Origin: Parasphingorhabdus cellanae
GTDB taxonomy: Bacteria > Pseudomonadota > Alphaproteobacteria > Sphingomonadales > Sphingomonadaceae
Direction: 5' to 3'
Length of the DNA: 64,000 nucleotides
Assembly (NCBI RefSeq): GCF_017498565.1
Contig: NZ_CP071794.1
Span: forward strand, 2,284,001 to 2,348,000
Part shown: positions 35,151-44,026 of the stretch, piece after piece
How the letters are laid out: each line of letters begins with the position of its first letter
How positions within the stretch are numbered: position 1 is the first letter of the stretch
The notes under the pieces: generated by a model
Database searches by the model: none
Seen by the model: the letters and a program-made list of their open reading frames with translations, nothing else
What the model was told of the DNA's origin: nothing
Program-made: the position numbers and the translations under genes

Positions 35151-36275
35151 CTATTCGGGTTTATGCCCCACTATCTCTGACACCGGCATATAATCATAGC
35201 CCAAATCTTCGGCCACCGCGCGATAGGTGACATGGCCGTTCCACACGTTCAATCCCTCGGCGAGATGGATATCGTCACGCAAGGCCGCCTCCCAACCCTT
35301 GTTGGCAATGGCCAGCGCATGGGGCAGGGTGACGTTGTTCAGCGCATAGGTGGATGTCCGGGATACCGCGCCCGGCATATTGGCGACGCAATAATGGACC
35401 ACATCATCGACAACATAGGTCGGGTCCTGATGGGTCGTCGCCTTGGACGTTTCAAAACAGCCGCCCTGATCAATCGCCACATCGGCCAGCACCGAACCGG
35501 GCCGCATGGTCGAGAGCATATCGCGGGTCACCAGCTTGGGTGCTTCGGCTCCGGGGATCAACACCGCGCCGATGACCAGATCCGCCTCAGCGACACATTC
35601 GGCCAGATTGGCCTTGTTCGAGAATCGCGTTTTCGCCCGCGCCTCGAAATAGTTGCCGAGTGTTTCCAGCACTTCGGGATTGCGATCAAGGATGGTGACG
35701 TCCGCGCCCAGACCAGCGGCCATTTGCGCCGCGTTAAAACCAACCACACCGCCGCCAATGACGGTGACCTTGCCCGGCGATACGCCCGGCACGCCGCCGA
35801 GCAATATGCCGCGGCCGCCATGGGCTTTTTCCAAGGCTGTCGCGCCCGCCTGTATCGACATGCGTCCCGCAACCTGGCTCATCGGTTTGAGCAACGGCAA
35901 TCCGCCCGAGCCGGTAACGGTTTCATAAGCAATACAAATGGCTTTGGATTTGACGAGATCGGCGGTCTGCTCCGGATCGGGGGCAAGGTGCAGATAGGTG
36001 AACAAAATCTGTCCCTCGCGCAGCATCGCCCGTTCGGCGGGCTGGGGTTCCTTGACCTTCACGACCATGTCGCATTTTTCAAAAATCTCGGACGCCTTGG
36101 CGGCAATGGTTGCGCCCGCATCGACATATTCGGCATCCTCCGCGCCAATGCCCAGACCGGCGCCGGTTTCGACCAGCATATCATGACCATGGGCGGATAG
36201 TTCCCGCACCGATTCCGGCGTCAGTCCAACGCGATATTCATGGTTTTTCACTTCTTTCGGGGTACCGACACGCAT
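35151..36275 (-). CDS. ald: Alanine dehydrogenase
   Basis: A 374-residue NAD-dependent enzyme that interconverts L-alanine and pyruvate plus ammonia. It begins [20 protein letters not shown]. The catalytic lysine is K75 in VKVKEP and the histidine is H96 in TYLHLAPD. The NAD-binding loop is [12 protein letters not shown]. The length and full order fit the family. It heads a four-gene minus-strand run (ald, SDR, DUF5818-like, GNAT). Confidence 0.96.
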   Translation of the reverse strand: MRVGTPKEVKNHEYRVGLTPESVRELSAHGHDMLVETGAGLGIGAEDAEYVDAGATIAAKASEIFEKCDMVVKVKEPQPAERAMLREGQILFTYLHLAPDPEQTADLVKSKAICIAYETVTGSGGLPLLKPMSQVAGRMSIQAGATALEKAHGGRGILLGGVPGVSPGKVTVIGGGVVGFNAAQMAAGLGADVTILDRNPEVLETLGNYFEARAKTRFSNKANLAECVAEADLVIGAVLIPGAEAPKLVTRDMLSTMRPGSVLADVAIDQGGCFETSKATTHQDPTYVVDDVVHYCVANMPGAVSRTSTYALNNVTLPHALAIANKGWEAALRDDIHLAEGLNVWNGHVTYRAVAEDLGYDYMPVSEIVGHKPE

Positions 36276-36363
36276 GGGGAGGCTCCTGTTTTTGCCGAGT
36301 CTTATCCGCGTCCAATATCAGTAAAATGTGACGTGCGCGAGTGGCTTGCGTAATATAATTACA

Positions 36364-37371
36364 TCACTCCGCAACTTTTCTTATCGGCACGGGAACGGTG
36401 CAAATATTCCCATAACCACCATGGGCCTCAATATATTGCAGCAGCGACGGGCTATAGCTGGCGAGATATTCATAGCGCGGTTGTTCGGCCAGAGGCAGCT
36501 CGCTCGCCAGACGCACCGAGGTGATCGGGATATACTGTGACTTGTCGGCATAAAATCCGCCCGCAGCCGTGCCAAGCGGCAGGTTGGTGACATGCTCCAG
36601 GCCATCAATCACCCGTCCGACCATGCCAAAGGTCATGTCCAGGCTACGCGCCGCTTCGCCCGTGATGATCGAGATTTCCGCGCCGGTGCCGGCATCGGGC
36701 GGATCATAATGGGCCGGAGACAAGGACCCGCGGCAGGTGATCGGAAAGGCCTTGCCGTCCTTGGTGCCAATCGGCCAGCCTGCGCCAAAGCCGACTTTCG
36801 CGCCATAGTTTTCATAGATTGTCTTCATCAGCGGCCGGATTTCCGTGCCCTGATATTCGTTGCTGTAAGCGACCGCCGCATCCAGCGCGGCTTCGTCCGT
36901 AGCGCGCTTGGCACCGAGCGCCGCGTTGAAATAGTCGCTCTCCGGCACGGTTTCGAGATTCTCGGGAACCTGCTTATTGTCGGGATTGCCGCCAAATTGG
37001 GTGACGAAATCCTTGGAGACACGGTATATTTTCGTGCCATCCCACCAGCGCTGGGCGGCAAATTTGCGAACATTGCGAACATGCGCGCCCGAAAGCTCGG
37101 CCGGGACCAGCTGAATCACCGCCTGACGCTTATTGCCCTCGGCATCATCGGGCAGGGTGAGGATCATCAAATCGCGAACCGGAATCGGCAGCCAATGGTC
37201 GGCGGGCGCGGCTGCCAGTATCTCTTGCGGCGTGGGCGCGGGTTGCTCGATGGCGGGATCATCTTGATCTTGCGCGATGGCGGGGGCGACGGGCAGCAGG
37301 AAAGCCGACAGGGCTGAGATGCTGCTGCGAAGACAGGCGCCCGGCAATGCAAAATTTTTAAAATTATACAT
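36364..37371 (-). CDS. Secreted cyclophilin-type peptidylprolyl isomerase (copy 1)
   Basis: About 335 residues with a signal peptide ending near APAIAQ and a divergent cyclophilin domain. RWWDGTKIYRVSKDFVTQFGG corresponds to the FYDGTxFHRVxxxFxxQGGD region and keeps the catalytic arginine. GMVGRVIDGLEHVTNLPLG matches the later GxVxxGxDVV segment. Extra segments lengthen it relative to simple cyclophilins. ATG at 37371 is used; GTG at 37380 lies inside a short direct repeat. A paralogue lies just upstream at 37644-38753. Confidence 0.8.
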   Translation of the reverse strand: MYNFKNFALPGACLRSSISALSAFLLPVAPAIAQDQDDPAIEQPAPTPQEILAAAPADHWLPIPVRDLMILTLPDDAEGNKRQAVIQLVPAELSGAHVRNVRKFAAQRWWDGTKIYRVSKDFVTQFGGNPDNKQVPENLETVPESDYFNAALGAKRATDEAALDAAVAYSNEYQGTEIRPLMKTIYENYGAKVGFGAGWPIGTKDGKAFPITCRGSLSPAHYDPPDAGTGAEISIITGEAARSLDMTFGMVGRVIDGLEHVTNLPLGTAAGGFYADKSQYIPITSVRLASELPLAEQPRYEYLASYSPSLLQYIEAHGGYGNICTVPVPIRKVAE

Positions 37372-37538
37372 CAGGGTCACACAGGGTCACACCCCCTAAA
37401 GCGGAAAAATCTTTGCGCCCGGAAAGGGCTGAAAAAAGCGGGTCAGCGGCTGGTGGAGCCATAAGGATTGATGAATGCGTCATGGGAGAAAGCTAGCCGA
37501 TTTGACCCGATGTAGGAAAGGGGAAAAGCACTTGGTCT

Positions 37539-37624
37539 GTGCTCCTGCGTAGGCGGGAGTCCATCTCCCACCGTTGCGGCTAATCGATGGCGTCCGAGAT
37601 GGCCCCCTGCCTGCGCAGGGGCAC
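37539..37624. repeat. Palindromic intergenic repeat (CCTGCGTAGGCGGGAGTCCA type)
   Basis: Inverted 29-base arms at 37539-37567 and 37596-37624, matching at about 24 positions, separated by 28 bases. The core is the same kind of palindrome found inside pheT at 59234-59317. It lies between the two cyclophilin genes. Confidence 0.82.
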
Positions 37625-37643
37625 CAGGCCTGTAGATTATATC

Positions 37644-38753
37644 TCATTCTTCCGCCTTCACCCGCCGCACCGGCACCGGAATATTACAAATATCCGCGCC
37701 GCCTGCCGGTTTGATAAAAAACGGATCCCGGCGATTGGCGCGGGCATCGGCATAGCGCGCGAAAGGTTTGCTTTCGGTGCTGAGATATTCAAATCGGGGT
37801 TGTTCGGCCTCTGGCATATCGGTGGCGATGCGGATCGACTGGATCGGCACGCGCTTGCTGGCATCGGCATAAAAACCCAACTTGCCCTTGCCGCGCGGCA
37901 GGCTGGAAAGATGGTCTATGCCTTCGATTATCCGTCCGACCACCGCGATATTGCGGTCCAGATGGCGGGGCGCATGGCCGATGACGGTATAGAGTTCCGC
38001 ACCACTGCCGGTATTGGGCGAGAGGTTGCGACCTACACCAACCGCGCCATAGCAGTGGACGGGCCAGAATTTTGTATTGAGCGTTTCGTCATCGCGCTTG
38101 CCGCCCACGGGCCAGCCTTCAGCAAAGGAATTAATGTCAGAGTAGCGATCCGCCATCCGAGCCATAACAAAGTTGTTGACGTCTTGATCTGGATCTCGAT
38201 CTTTCCCGAAGATATCCAAATGACCCATATGAAGACGCGCTATAGACATGGCAGTCTTGATAAAAGCAATTTGTCGCTCGGTAGCACCTTCAAAGCCTAT
38301 TGGGCCCGCGAAATCGGGTAGTGTCGGGGTGGTATACTCACTCTCCGGCACTTCAACCAAGCCCTCCGGCAAAGCCTTCTGCTCCACCTCTCCTGATTCC
38401 GGATTGTCGTAGCCGGCATCGCCCCATTGCACGACATAATTGTCCTGCACCCGGTTGATGCTGGTGCCGTCCCAGAATTTCGCGGCGGCGAGTTTGCGGA
38501 TATTGCCGATCCAGCCTTGCGAGAAAGGCGGCGGCATCAACTGGATGATCACGCGGCGGGTGTCTCCCTTCGCATCCGGGGCCAGATCCATGACCAGCAG
38601 ATCGCTGGCCGCTATGGCTTTCCAGTCGCTCGCCGGGGCCGCATCGACTATCGCATTGGGGCTGGGAAACTCCTGTTTTGGTGGCTCTTGCGCCGATAGA
38701 GGAGACATGGTGAGTAGCGCAGCCAGAGGCGCGAGCAGGATATTTTTTCTCAT
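37644..38753 (-). CDS. Secreted cyclophilin-type peptidylprolyl isomerase (copy 2)
   Basis: A 369-residue paralogue of the preceding protein, with a signal peptide (MRKNILLAPLAALLTMSPLS then AQ). FWDGTSINRVQDNYVVQWGD retains the catalytic-arginine region, and NIAVVGRIIEGIDHLSSLPRG corresponds to the later conserved segment. The final KRVPIQSIRIATDMPEAEQP is shared in altered form with copy 1. It probably folds or isomerises exported proteins in the periplasm. Both genes are on the minus strand, separated by a palindromic repeat. Confidence 0.82.
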   Translation of the reverse strand: MRKNILLAPLAALLTMSPLSAQEPPKQEFPSPNAIVDAAPASDWKAIAASDLLVMDLAPDAKGDTRRVIIQLMPPPFSQGWIGNIRKLAAAKFWDGTSINRVQDNYVVQWGDAGYDNPESGEVEQKALPEGLVEVPESEYTTPTLPDFAGPIGFEGATERQIAFIKTAMSIARLHMGHLDIFGKDRDPDQDVNNFVMARMADRYSDINSFAEGWPVGGKRDDETLNTKFWPVHCYGAVGVGRNLSPNTGSGAELYTVIGHAPRHLDRNIAVVGRIIEGIDHLSSLPRGKGKLGFYADASKRVPIQSIRIATDMPEAEQPRFEYLSTESKPFARYADARANRRDPFFIKPAGGADICNIPVPVRRVKAEE

Positions 38754-38860
38754 CCGAGCACCCTAACCCCAACCAAGCTCTTGCGAAAGAGCGTTTCGCG
38801 CACTAGGGGAAGCGTCGCTGTCAGAGTTTCGACCAACCAGATGATTCTGATAAGCATTGC

Positions 38861-38948
38861 GGAGTCGTGGCAGAGTGGTCGATCGCGCACGCTTGGAAAG
38901 CGTGTATAGGGCAACCTATCGAGGGTTCGAATCCCTCCGACTCCGCCA
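38861..38948 (+). tRNA. tRNA-Ser(GGA)
   Basis: Acceptor arms GGAGTCG and CGACTCC pair fully, followed by G and an encoded CCA (38946-38948). The anticodon stem CACGC/GCGTG flanks loop TTGGAAA, giving anticodon GGA. The long variable arm (TATAGG-GCAA-CCTATC) and T-arm GAGGG-TTCGAAT-CCCTC confirm a class II serine tRNA. Confidence 0.97.
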
Positions 38949-39116
38949 TTGCCATGATATAAGCCCCTGTTTTGTAGACATTAACTATGTCTTGAGTATC
39001 CCGTAAGCCTTTTTGATGGCCATATAGCAGTTAATGGACGTTGGCTGTGAGCATCCAACCATTCTGGGTGTTTCACTTGTCGACTTTATGGCATGATTTA
39101 CATTACACATTGATGC

Positions 39117-39131
39117 GCAGTTTTTAACTGC
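39117..39131. promoter_or_regulatory. Inverted repeat GCAGTT-TTT-AACTGC upstream of Cys-rich gene
   Basis: A perfect 6-bp palindrome with a 3-base centre, 45 bases before the ATG at 39177. It could be an operator for the Cys-rich protein gene. The surrounding interval 38949-39176 is relatively A/T-rich and holds no other gene. Confidence 0.3.
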
Positions 39132-39176
39132 ACCTGATTTTAAGGGAGATCAGGAGTTTAATTGGGGGCTCATATC

Positions 39177-39377
39177 ATGAAATCTATGGCACTTGCCGTA
39201 ACACTTGTTGTTGGTCTGCTGGGACCAACGGAAATTAATCCGTGCGCGTCTGGCGCTGCGTTGGCTCAGACTTCTGCTTGCTGCAAGGTTTGCCGTAAAG
39301 GCAAAGCCTGCGGTGACAGCTGTATTGCTCGTGACAGAACGTGCACTAAGGGCAAAGGGTGTGCGTGTAACGGCTGA
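39177..39377 (+). CDS. Small secreted cysteine-rich protein
   Basis: A 66-residue protein with a signal sequence (MKSMALAVTLVVGLL) and probable cleavage after ALA near residue 30. The mature part of about 36 residues has eight cysteines at positions 35, 36, 39, 45, 49, 56, 62 and 64, with the core CKVCRKGKACGDSCI and GKGCAC end. This pattern recurs in short proteins of various proteobacteria, none of known function to my knowledge. Metal binding or a disulfide-rich fold is likely. It is followed by a convergent glycosyltransferase gene. Confidence 0.7.
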   Translation: MKSMALAVTLVVGLLGPTEINPCASGAALAQTSACCKVCRKGKACGDSCIARDRTCTKGKGCACNG

Positions 39378-39391
39378 ATTAGCCGCCACTT

Positions 39392-40621
39392 TTAGATTGC
39401 CAGAAAAAGCTCTTTCAGCTTCGCAACTTCCGTCACGGCATTATGCCGTTCCCGAACCCGTTCGCGCGCCCGTTCGCCCATTTCTATCAGCGCGCTGTCG
39501 TCGAGCTGTAAAAGCTGTTCCATCGCGCCGGCAAGTCCCTCGGCATCGCTTGCATATACGAGAAAACCCTCGCTGCCGTCTCTTACGAGTTCCGGAATAC
39601 CCGCGACATAAGTGGATATGATCGGCCGCGCGATTGCCATCGCTTCCATGATGACGACCGGTAAGCCTTCTGCAAAACTCGGAACAACCAGAGCTTTGGA
39701 GGTGCCCGTAATCTCCCTGATTTCGGCACCGCTTTTCCAGCCAACAAGCGTGATCGATTTTTCCAGACCATATTGCGCGATTTCTCGCTCGATTTGAGGA
39801 CGCATTTCGCCATCGCCAATCATTGTCAGTTCAAATGACACATCTTTTTCAGCAAGCAAATGGCATGCCCGGATCAATATGATTTGTCCTTTTTGTTCGG
39901 CGAACCGGCCAACCGTCACCAAATGCGGCGCTGCTGGCGGATTTGAAATGGTGCTGTTGATAAATTCGCTGCCGAGCCCGCAATGGATGATGTTGACCTT
40001 TTGCCAGTCCTGCTCGCGGGCAAATCGAAAGATTTGGCTGCGCCCAAAGGCTGATATGGCGGCGACAAAGCGCGCCCGCTTTACTTTTTCGCGAAGATTG
40101 AGGCTATGGGCTTTGTCAAATTCTTCGGGGCCATGCACGGTGAAACTATAAGAGGTCTGTCCCAACGCACTGCACAACATACCCACTTCGGTAGCATTTG
40201 TACCAAAATGACAGTGCACATGCGTTACACCGGCCTCGCGCATCTTGCCGAATAGCATGCAGGCTTCAGCCAAATAAACAAGGTGTACCATCATCGGGCG
40301 TTCGCTGGCGCGGCCCATTTTTAACGCCAGTTTACATGCTGACAAAAGCGCGCCCGGCCGGGAGAACAGCATCTTGATAAAACCCATGACCAGCGGCCAC
40401 AAACCGCCCCGCAAAAGGTAGGATGTCTTGCTCCGTTCAGCCAAATCCGCTTCATCCGCGAGCTCCGCATCCCATCCGCGGACAGAGATTCGGGTCACAT
40501 CGAAACCCTGTTCCTCAAGTTCCAGAATCTCGTTTCGGATAAATGTGTGGCTGATCGTCGGATATTGATTGACCAAATACGCTATTTTGGTGCGATCAGC
40601 GGGATCATCATTTGCATTCAT
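39392..40621 (-). CDS. Glycosyltransferase family 4 protein
   Basis: A 409-residue GT-B fold glycosyltransferase. LVNQYPTISHTFIRNEI at the N-terminus, HVHCHFGTNATEVG and the C-terminal nucleotide-sugar region LVVPSFAEGLPVVIMEAMA with VAGIPELVRDGSEGFLV are typical of GT4 enzymes that build exopolysaccharides. ATG at 40621 (MNANDDPADRTKIAYL) is chosen; the longer frame overlaps the acetyltransferase. It lies 34 bases after that gene, and the pair probably modifies a surface polysaccharide. The rest of such a cluster is not here. Confidence 0.87.
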   Translation of the reverse strand: MNANDDPADRTKIAYLVNQYPTISHTFIRNEILELEEQGFDVTRISVRGWDAELADEADLAERSKTSYLLRGGLWPLVMGFIKMLFSRPGALLSACKLALKMGRASERPMMVHLVYLAEACMLFGKMREAGVTHVHCHFGTNATEVGMLCSALGQTSYSFTVHGPEEFDKAHSLNLREKVKRARFVAAISAFGRSQIFRFAREQDWQKVNIIHCGLGSEFINSTISNPPAAPHLVTVGRFAEQKGQIILIRACHLLAEKDVSFELTMIGDGEMRPQIEREIAQYGLEKSITLVGWKSGAEIREITGTSKALVVPSFAEGLPVVIMEAMAIARPIISTYVAGIPELVRDGSEGFLVYASDAEGLAGAMEQLLQLDDSALIEMGERARERVRERHNAVTEVAKLKELFLAI

Positions 40622-40655
40622 GGGGCAGGCTTTCAAAAATTTGCTGATTCCGGTT

Positions 40656-41201
40656 CTAGATAATCTTGGCCGGATTGCCGACGGCCGTTTTGCCGTCAGG
40701 CACGTCACAAAGCACCACCGCCGATGCGCCGATATTGCAATTGTTCCCGATACGAATGTCGCCCAATATCTGTGCATAGGCGCCTATTTCGACATTGTCG
40801 CCAATATGCGGAACGCCGCCGCCGTCCATCCGATTGCCGATTGTCACGCCCTGACGCAGCGTACAGCCTGATCCCAGAACGACTCCCGGATTGATAAAAA
40901 TACCGCCAAAGTGCCAGATCCTTAGACCCGGTCCGACGCTGGCTTCTTTCGGCAGGCTGATACCAAAGAGCGTTTCGACAAACCGAAACGACAACCAGTA
41001 TAGTTTTGTCCCGAGCCATTTCCGAAAGCCGCCATTGCGCCTGTCGACAGACCGGCCATAACGATAGACCTTGATGGCCCAAAGCGACTGTTCCTTCAGC
41101 ATGGGACGTGCGCCATCCACTCTTTCCAAATCCGACCGCCAGTCGTTGTCGCGATTTCTGAGGGCCAATGGAATGATCCTTGTATTTGCCGTGGTTGCCA
41201 T
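40656..41201 (-). CDS. Serine acetyltransferase-like hexapeptide-repeat protein
   Basis: About 181 residues with a helical N-terminus and a left-handed beta-helix. IWHFGGIFINPGVVLGSGC, RQGVTIGNRMDGGGVPHIGD and NNCNIGASAVVL are the repeats. The shape is that of CysE/NeuD-type serine acetyltransferases, but such proteins next to GT4 genes often acetylate sugars in exopolysaccharide pathways. ATG at 41201 (MATTANTRI) or 41213 may be the start. The glycosyltransferase gene follows. Confidence 0.8.
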   Translation of the reverse strand: MATTANTRIIPLALRNRDNDWRSDLERVDGARPMLKEQSLWAIKVYRYGRSVDRRNGGFRKWLGTKLYWLSFRFVETLFGISLPKEASVGPGLRIWHFGGIFINPGVVLGSGCTLRQGVTIGNRMDGGGVPHIGDNVEIGAYAQILGDIRIGNNCNIGASAVVLCDVPDGKTAVGNPAKII

Positions 41202-41213
41202 GTGGTAGCTCAA

Positions 41214-41599
41214 CTTAGAGCACGCATTGTGCTAAACAACACAGTAACGAATTTAGATAGTTAGCGTCAAAATATAATTAATTTGCTCGACGCCGGTGAC
41301 TGGCCAACAATCAAGCGGTGCAGCAGGCGGTGATCTTTGACGGTGCACCAAGTGACATGTTTCTAAAACCCGCAAACTTTGCAAAAAGACATTGTCGGAT
41401 CGGCTCTTCTGACCGGGGGAATGGCAGAAGAGGAGCTATAAAGGGTGGGTCGCAAACCGATCCGACATCGGATTTCTTGCTTTTCGAGGGCAATATCTCA
41501 TCCGCTTCGCAAAAATATAGGTGATAGCAAAATATTGTTGAATGCCGTCTTCTGGTTCAACGCGGCTTCAGAACCAAAGATGCGCATCTGTCGAGAAAC
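41214..41599. other. Intergenic region of 386 bases between acetyltransferase gene and tRNA-Leu
   Basis: No convincing gene. The only open frame on the plus strand (41318-41524) has no family likeness and no Shine-Dalgarno. The stretch 41221-41285 is A/T-rich and fits a promoter area for the acetyltransferase-glycosyltransferase pair. A TGGTTC...GAACCA hairpin (41553-41576) without a T-run lies just downstream of the tRNA-Leu 3' end on its strand. Confidence 0.5.
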
Positions 41600-41688
41600 T
41601 GGTGCGGTCGAGAAGACTCGAACTTCCACGGGGTATTAACCCCACAGCGACCTCAACGCTGCGCGTCTACCAATTCCGCCACGACCGC
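41600..41688 (-). tRNA. tRNA-Leu(GAG)
   Basis: On the minus strand the acceptor GCGGTCG (5') pairs with CGACCGC, followed by A and an encoded CCA (41602-41600). The anticodon stem CAGCG/CGCTG encloses TTGAGGT, giving anticodon GAG. The long variable arm (TGGGGTTAATACCCCG region) and T-arm GAAGTTCGAGTCTTC mark a class II leucine tRNA. Confidence 0.96.
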
Positions 41689-41931
41689 ACTGTCATTCGA
41701 ACCGGGCCATAAGCCCTTGGTAGGCGCGTGCCCTTAGCAAAGGGTGGATAGGCCCGCAACAGATATTGTTGCTGCGGATATTGCTGGAGCAAAGCCTTAA
41801 CGCACCGTACCAAATTGTCTCTTTCTCGTACAATTTCATTCGCTTCATCCGTTTTATAGGGGAAGAGAACGGGAAACAGGCGCATTAACCTTTTATTTAC
41901 CTTGTCAGAGGGCGGTTTTGCGGTCTTTTCT

Positions 41932-42216
41932 ATGTTTATGCGCAACCGCTTCCCTGTTTTGACCATGCTGGCCTTTATGCTGGCCAGCACTCCCGCCACC
42001 GCGCAACAGGCCTCACAATCTGGCGCGCGTACGCAGGTCACGGCCTCCGCACGCATTATCGGCGGAGAATCGATACGTTTTGGAGCGACCGTGCCGAAGG
42101 GACCGGCGAAGCAAGGGTTGAACGGCAAAAACAGCCAAATATTTCCGCTGGCTCGCACGCGCGGAGAAATCCTTCTCAAGGGCGGGCCGCATGTGCTGGT
42201 AACCGAATTTCACTGA
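41932..42216 (+). CDS. Hypothetical secreted protein
   Basis: About 94 residues. A signal peptide (NRFPVLTMLAFMLASTPATA then QQ) precedes a small mature part with SARIIGGESIRFGATVPKG and a C-terminal KGGPHVLVTEFH. No domain is recognised. The start is uncertain among 41932, 41938 and a TTG at 41902; none has a clear Shine-Dalgarno. TTAACC at 41885 lies upstream. Proteins of this size with the same end are known in sphingomonads, but their role is not. Confidence 0.6.
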   Translation: MFMRNRFPVLTMLAFMLASTPATAQQASQSGARTQVTASARIIGGESIRFGATVPKGPAKQGLNGKNSQIFPLARTRGEILLKGGPHVLVTEFH

Positions 42217-42271
42217 CCCACGGGCTATTATTGCCCCCATAAACTATTGGCTTAGGTCCCCTGAATAACCG

Positions 42272-43105
42272 CTATTCGCGTGTTACGTCCGCCCAGCCGA
42301 CTTCCAGCTGGCTAGCGGCACGCGGCACATCCAGTTTGGCTTCGTTAAAATTGATTCTTGCCCCGGGCGCGAGCGATTTGGCAGGAGCCTTCATTTTCCA
42401 ACTGTAAACAATCCGGCCGCTGGCATCGCGCAGGATGACCAGCATGGATGGCACCGATTGTTCGGTATCGGACGGATTGATGATCGTTCCGCTGGCGGCG
42501 AAATATTCCGTACCATCCTGTAGCGTCCGGCGATCCTGTTTCTCACTCAGTTCGATCAGTAACGGGGTGTCGTCCACGGACGCCATTTGATAGTTTTTAA
42601 ACAAGTTTGATGGACCGAACGCATAAAGCGCACCGCCACCAATGATGACAAGACTTGCAAAAGCAATGGCTGCTATGGTCCACAATTTGGCCGGGTTACG
42701 GCGCGGTTTGAACGGGGGTTCGTGGGCGAAGCTGCTGGTTTCTGATACAAAAGGCGGTGTTGCTGCGGCAGTTGGTGGCGGAGCCGGTGCGGCTGACGAT
42801 GCGGCCGAAGAGGACCCGGGCGATGCAGCTGACGATGACACCGGCGAAGTGGCGGGAGGTTCCGAATGGCCCGGTTGGTCCGGCGTTGCAGATTCGGGAG
42901 CTTGTGGGCCGTCAGACCGGGAAGCAGGAGCCGCGCCCGGCAAGGGTTGCTGGGTCGGCGGGGGTGTTTTGACCGGTTCCGGCGGAGCCGCTTCCTGAAA
43001 CCAGTTATGACGGCATGACGCGCAGCGCACGGACCGGCCGGTCGGGCCAATCGCACTGTCGGGCACGAGATAACGTGTCTTGCAGGCCGGGCAATTCAAT
43101 ATCAT
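42272..43105 (-). CDS. MJ0042-type zinc-ribbon protein with DUF3426-like C-terminus
   Basis: A 277-residue protein. The N-terminal zinc ribbon has CPACKTRY and CASCRHNW. A long proline/alanine/serine-rich linker (about residues 45-130) follows, then a single membrane helix ([20 protein letters not shown]) and a C-terminal beta domain ([17 protein letters not shown]). This order matches the MJ0042/DUF3426 family, whose function is unknown. It is divergent from ftsE, with a 200-base interval. Confidence 0.85.
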   Translation of the reverse strand: MILNCPACKTRYLVPDSAIGPTGRSVRCASCRHNWFQEAAPPEPVKTPPPTQQPLPGAAPASRSDGPQAPESATPDQPGHSEPPATSPVSSSAASPGSSSAASSAAPAPPPTAAATPPFVSETSSFAHEPPFKPRRNPAKLWTIAAIAFASLVIIGGGALYAFGPSNLFKNYQMASVDDTPLLIELSEKQDRRTLQDGTEYFAASGTIINPSDTEQSVPSMLVILRDASGRIVYSWKMKAPAKSLAPGARINFNEAKLDVPRAASQLEVGWADVTRE

Positions 43106-43305
43106 GACGTTCTTCTAAACACGGCAATCCATGAAACTGCAAGTCTGCGCTGCATGCTTTTGAGACAAGAGCCTTTTTTTCCGCGTCTTGGGGCCGGTTT
43201 GATCGGCTCTGCGATACGCGGCAGTTGATTTCAGGGGAGGTAACGTCCTATTGAAGCGGGGAAATATTTAGCGTTCCACCTGATCAAATGATTTGAAAAA
43301 TCCCG

Positions 43306-44016
43306 ATGAATGAAATTGTTCAATTTGAAAATGTTGGCCTGCGCTATGGGGCGGGCGCGGAAACGCTGTCAGACCTCAGTTTCACGCTCTATCCGGGCAG
43401 TTTTTATTTTCTGACCGGTGCTTCGGGGGCCGGCAAGACATCGCTCCTGAAACTGCTCTATCTCGCGCAGCGGCCCAGCCGCGGTCTCATCCGGCTATTT
43501 GGCGAGGATGCCGTGACCATGTCGCGAGAACGCTTGCCGGGGTTTCGGCGGCGTATCGGGGTGGTATTTCAGGATTTTCGGCTGGTGCCGCATCTGTCGG
43601 CCTTTGATAACATCGCGCTGCCGCTGCGGGTTTCGGGGGTGAAAGAGAAGGATCTTACTACACCTGTCGCCGAAATGCTGGACTGGGTCGGCCTTGGTGA
43701 CCGCGCAGAGGCGCGTCCCGCCACCTTGTCTGGCGGAGAGCAACAGCGCGTGGCGATTGCCCGGGCGGTGATCGGGCGGCCCGAAATATTGGTGGCTGAT
43801 GAGCCAACCGGCAATGTCGACCCTGAAATGGCAGTGCGGCTGCTGCAGTTGTTTGAGGCGCTCAATACATTGGGTACGACCATTGTGGTGGCCACGCATG
43901 ACATACACCTGCTTAGCAAAGTGCCGGGAGCGCAGATGATGAAGCTGGAAAAGGGCGGACTTTCCGATCCAACCGGTTCCTTGCGCAATCCGCCCTTGCC
44001 GCGCGACAGAGCCTAG
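43306..44016 (+). CDS. ftsE: Cell division ATP-binding protein FtsE
   Basis: A 236-residue ABC ATPase. Walker A is GASGAGKTSLL, the Q-loop lies in GVVFQDFRLVP, the signature is LSGGEQQRVAIARA, and Walker B is ILVADEPTGNVDP. With FtsX it transmits divisome signals across the membrane to activate peptidoglycan hydrolases. There is no clear Shine-Dalgarno before the ATG. It is the first gene of ftsE-ftsX-ydcF-plsC with gaps of 10, 9 and 3 bases. Confidence 0.93.
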   Translation: MNEIVQFENVGLRYGAGAETLSDLSFTLYPGSFYFLTGASGAGKTSLLKLLYLAQRPSRGLIRLFGEDAVTMSRERLPGFRRRIGVVFQDFRLVPHLSAFDNIALPLRVSGVKEKDLTTPVAEMLDWVGLGDRAEARPATLSGGEQQRVAIARAVIGRPEILVADEPTGNVDPEMAVRLLQLFEALNTLGTTIVVATHDIHLLSKVPGAQMMKLEKGGLSDPTGSLRNPPLPRDRA

Positions 44017-44026
44017 AGACGGCCTG

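Noticed and set aside
35232..36200. Long plus-strand frame of 322 codons opposite ald
   Set aside because: It is the complement of a complete alanine dehydrogenase gene with all catalytic residues, has no family likeness and reflects codon bias in the opposite frame.
41318..41524. Plus-strand frame of 68 codons between acetyltransferase gene and tRNA-Leu
   Set aside because: No ribosome site, no homology and odd composition; treated as non-coding.
38861..41688. tRNA genes as attachment sites of an integrated element
   Set aside because: No integrase, no duplicated tRNA 3' end and no phage-like gene were seen; only the isolated polysaccharide pair is suggestive.
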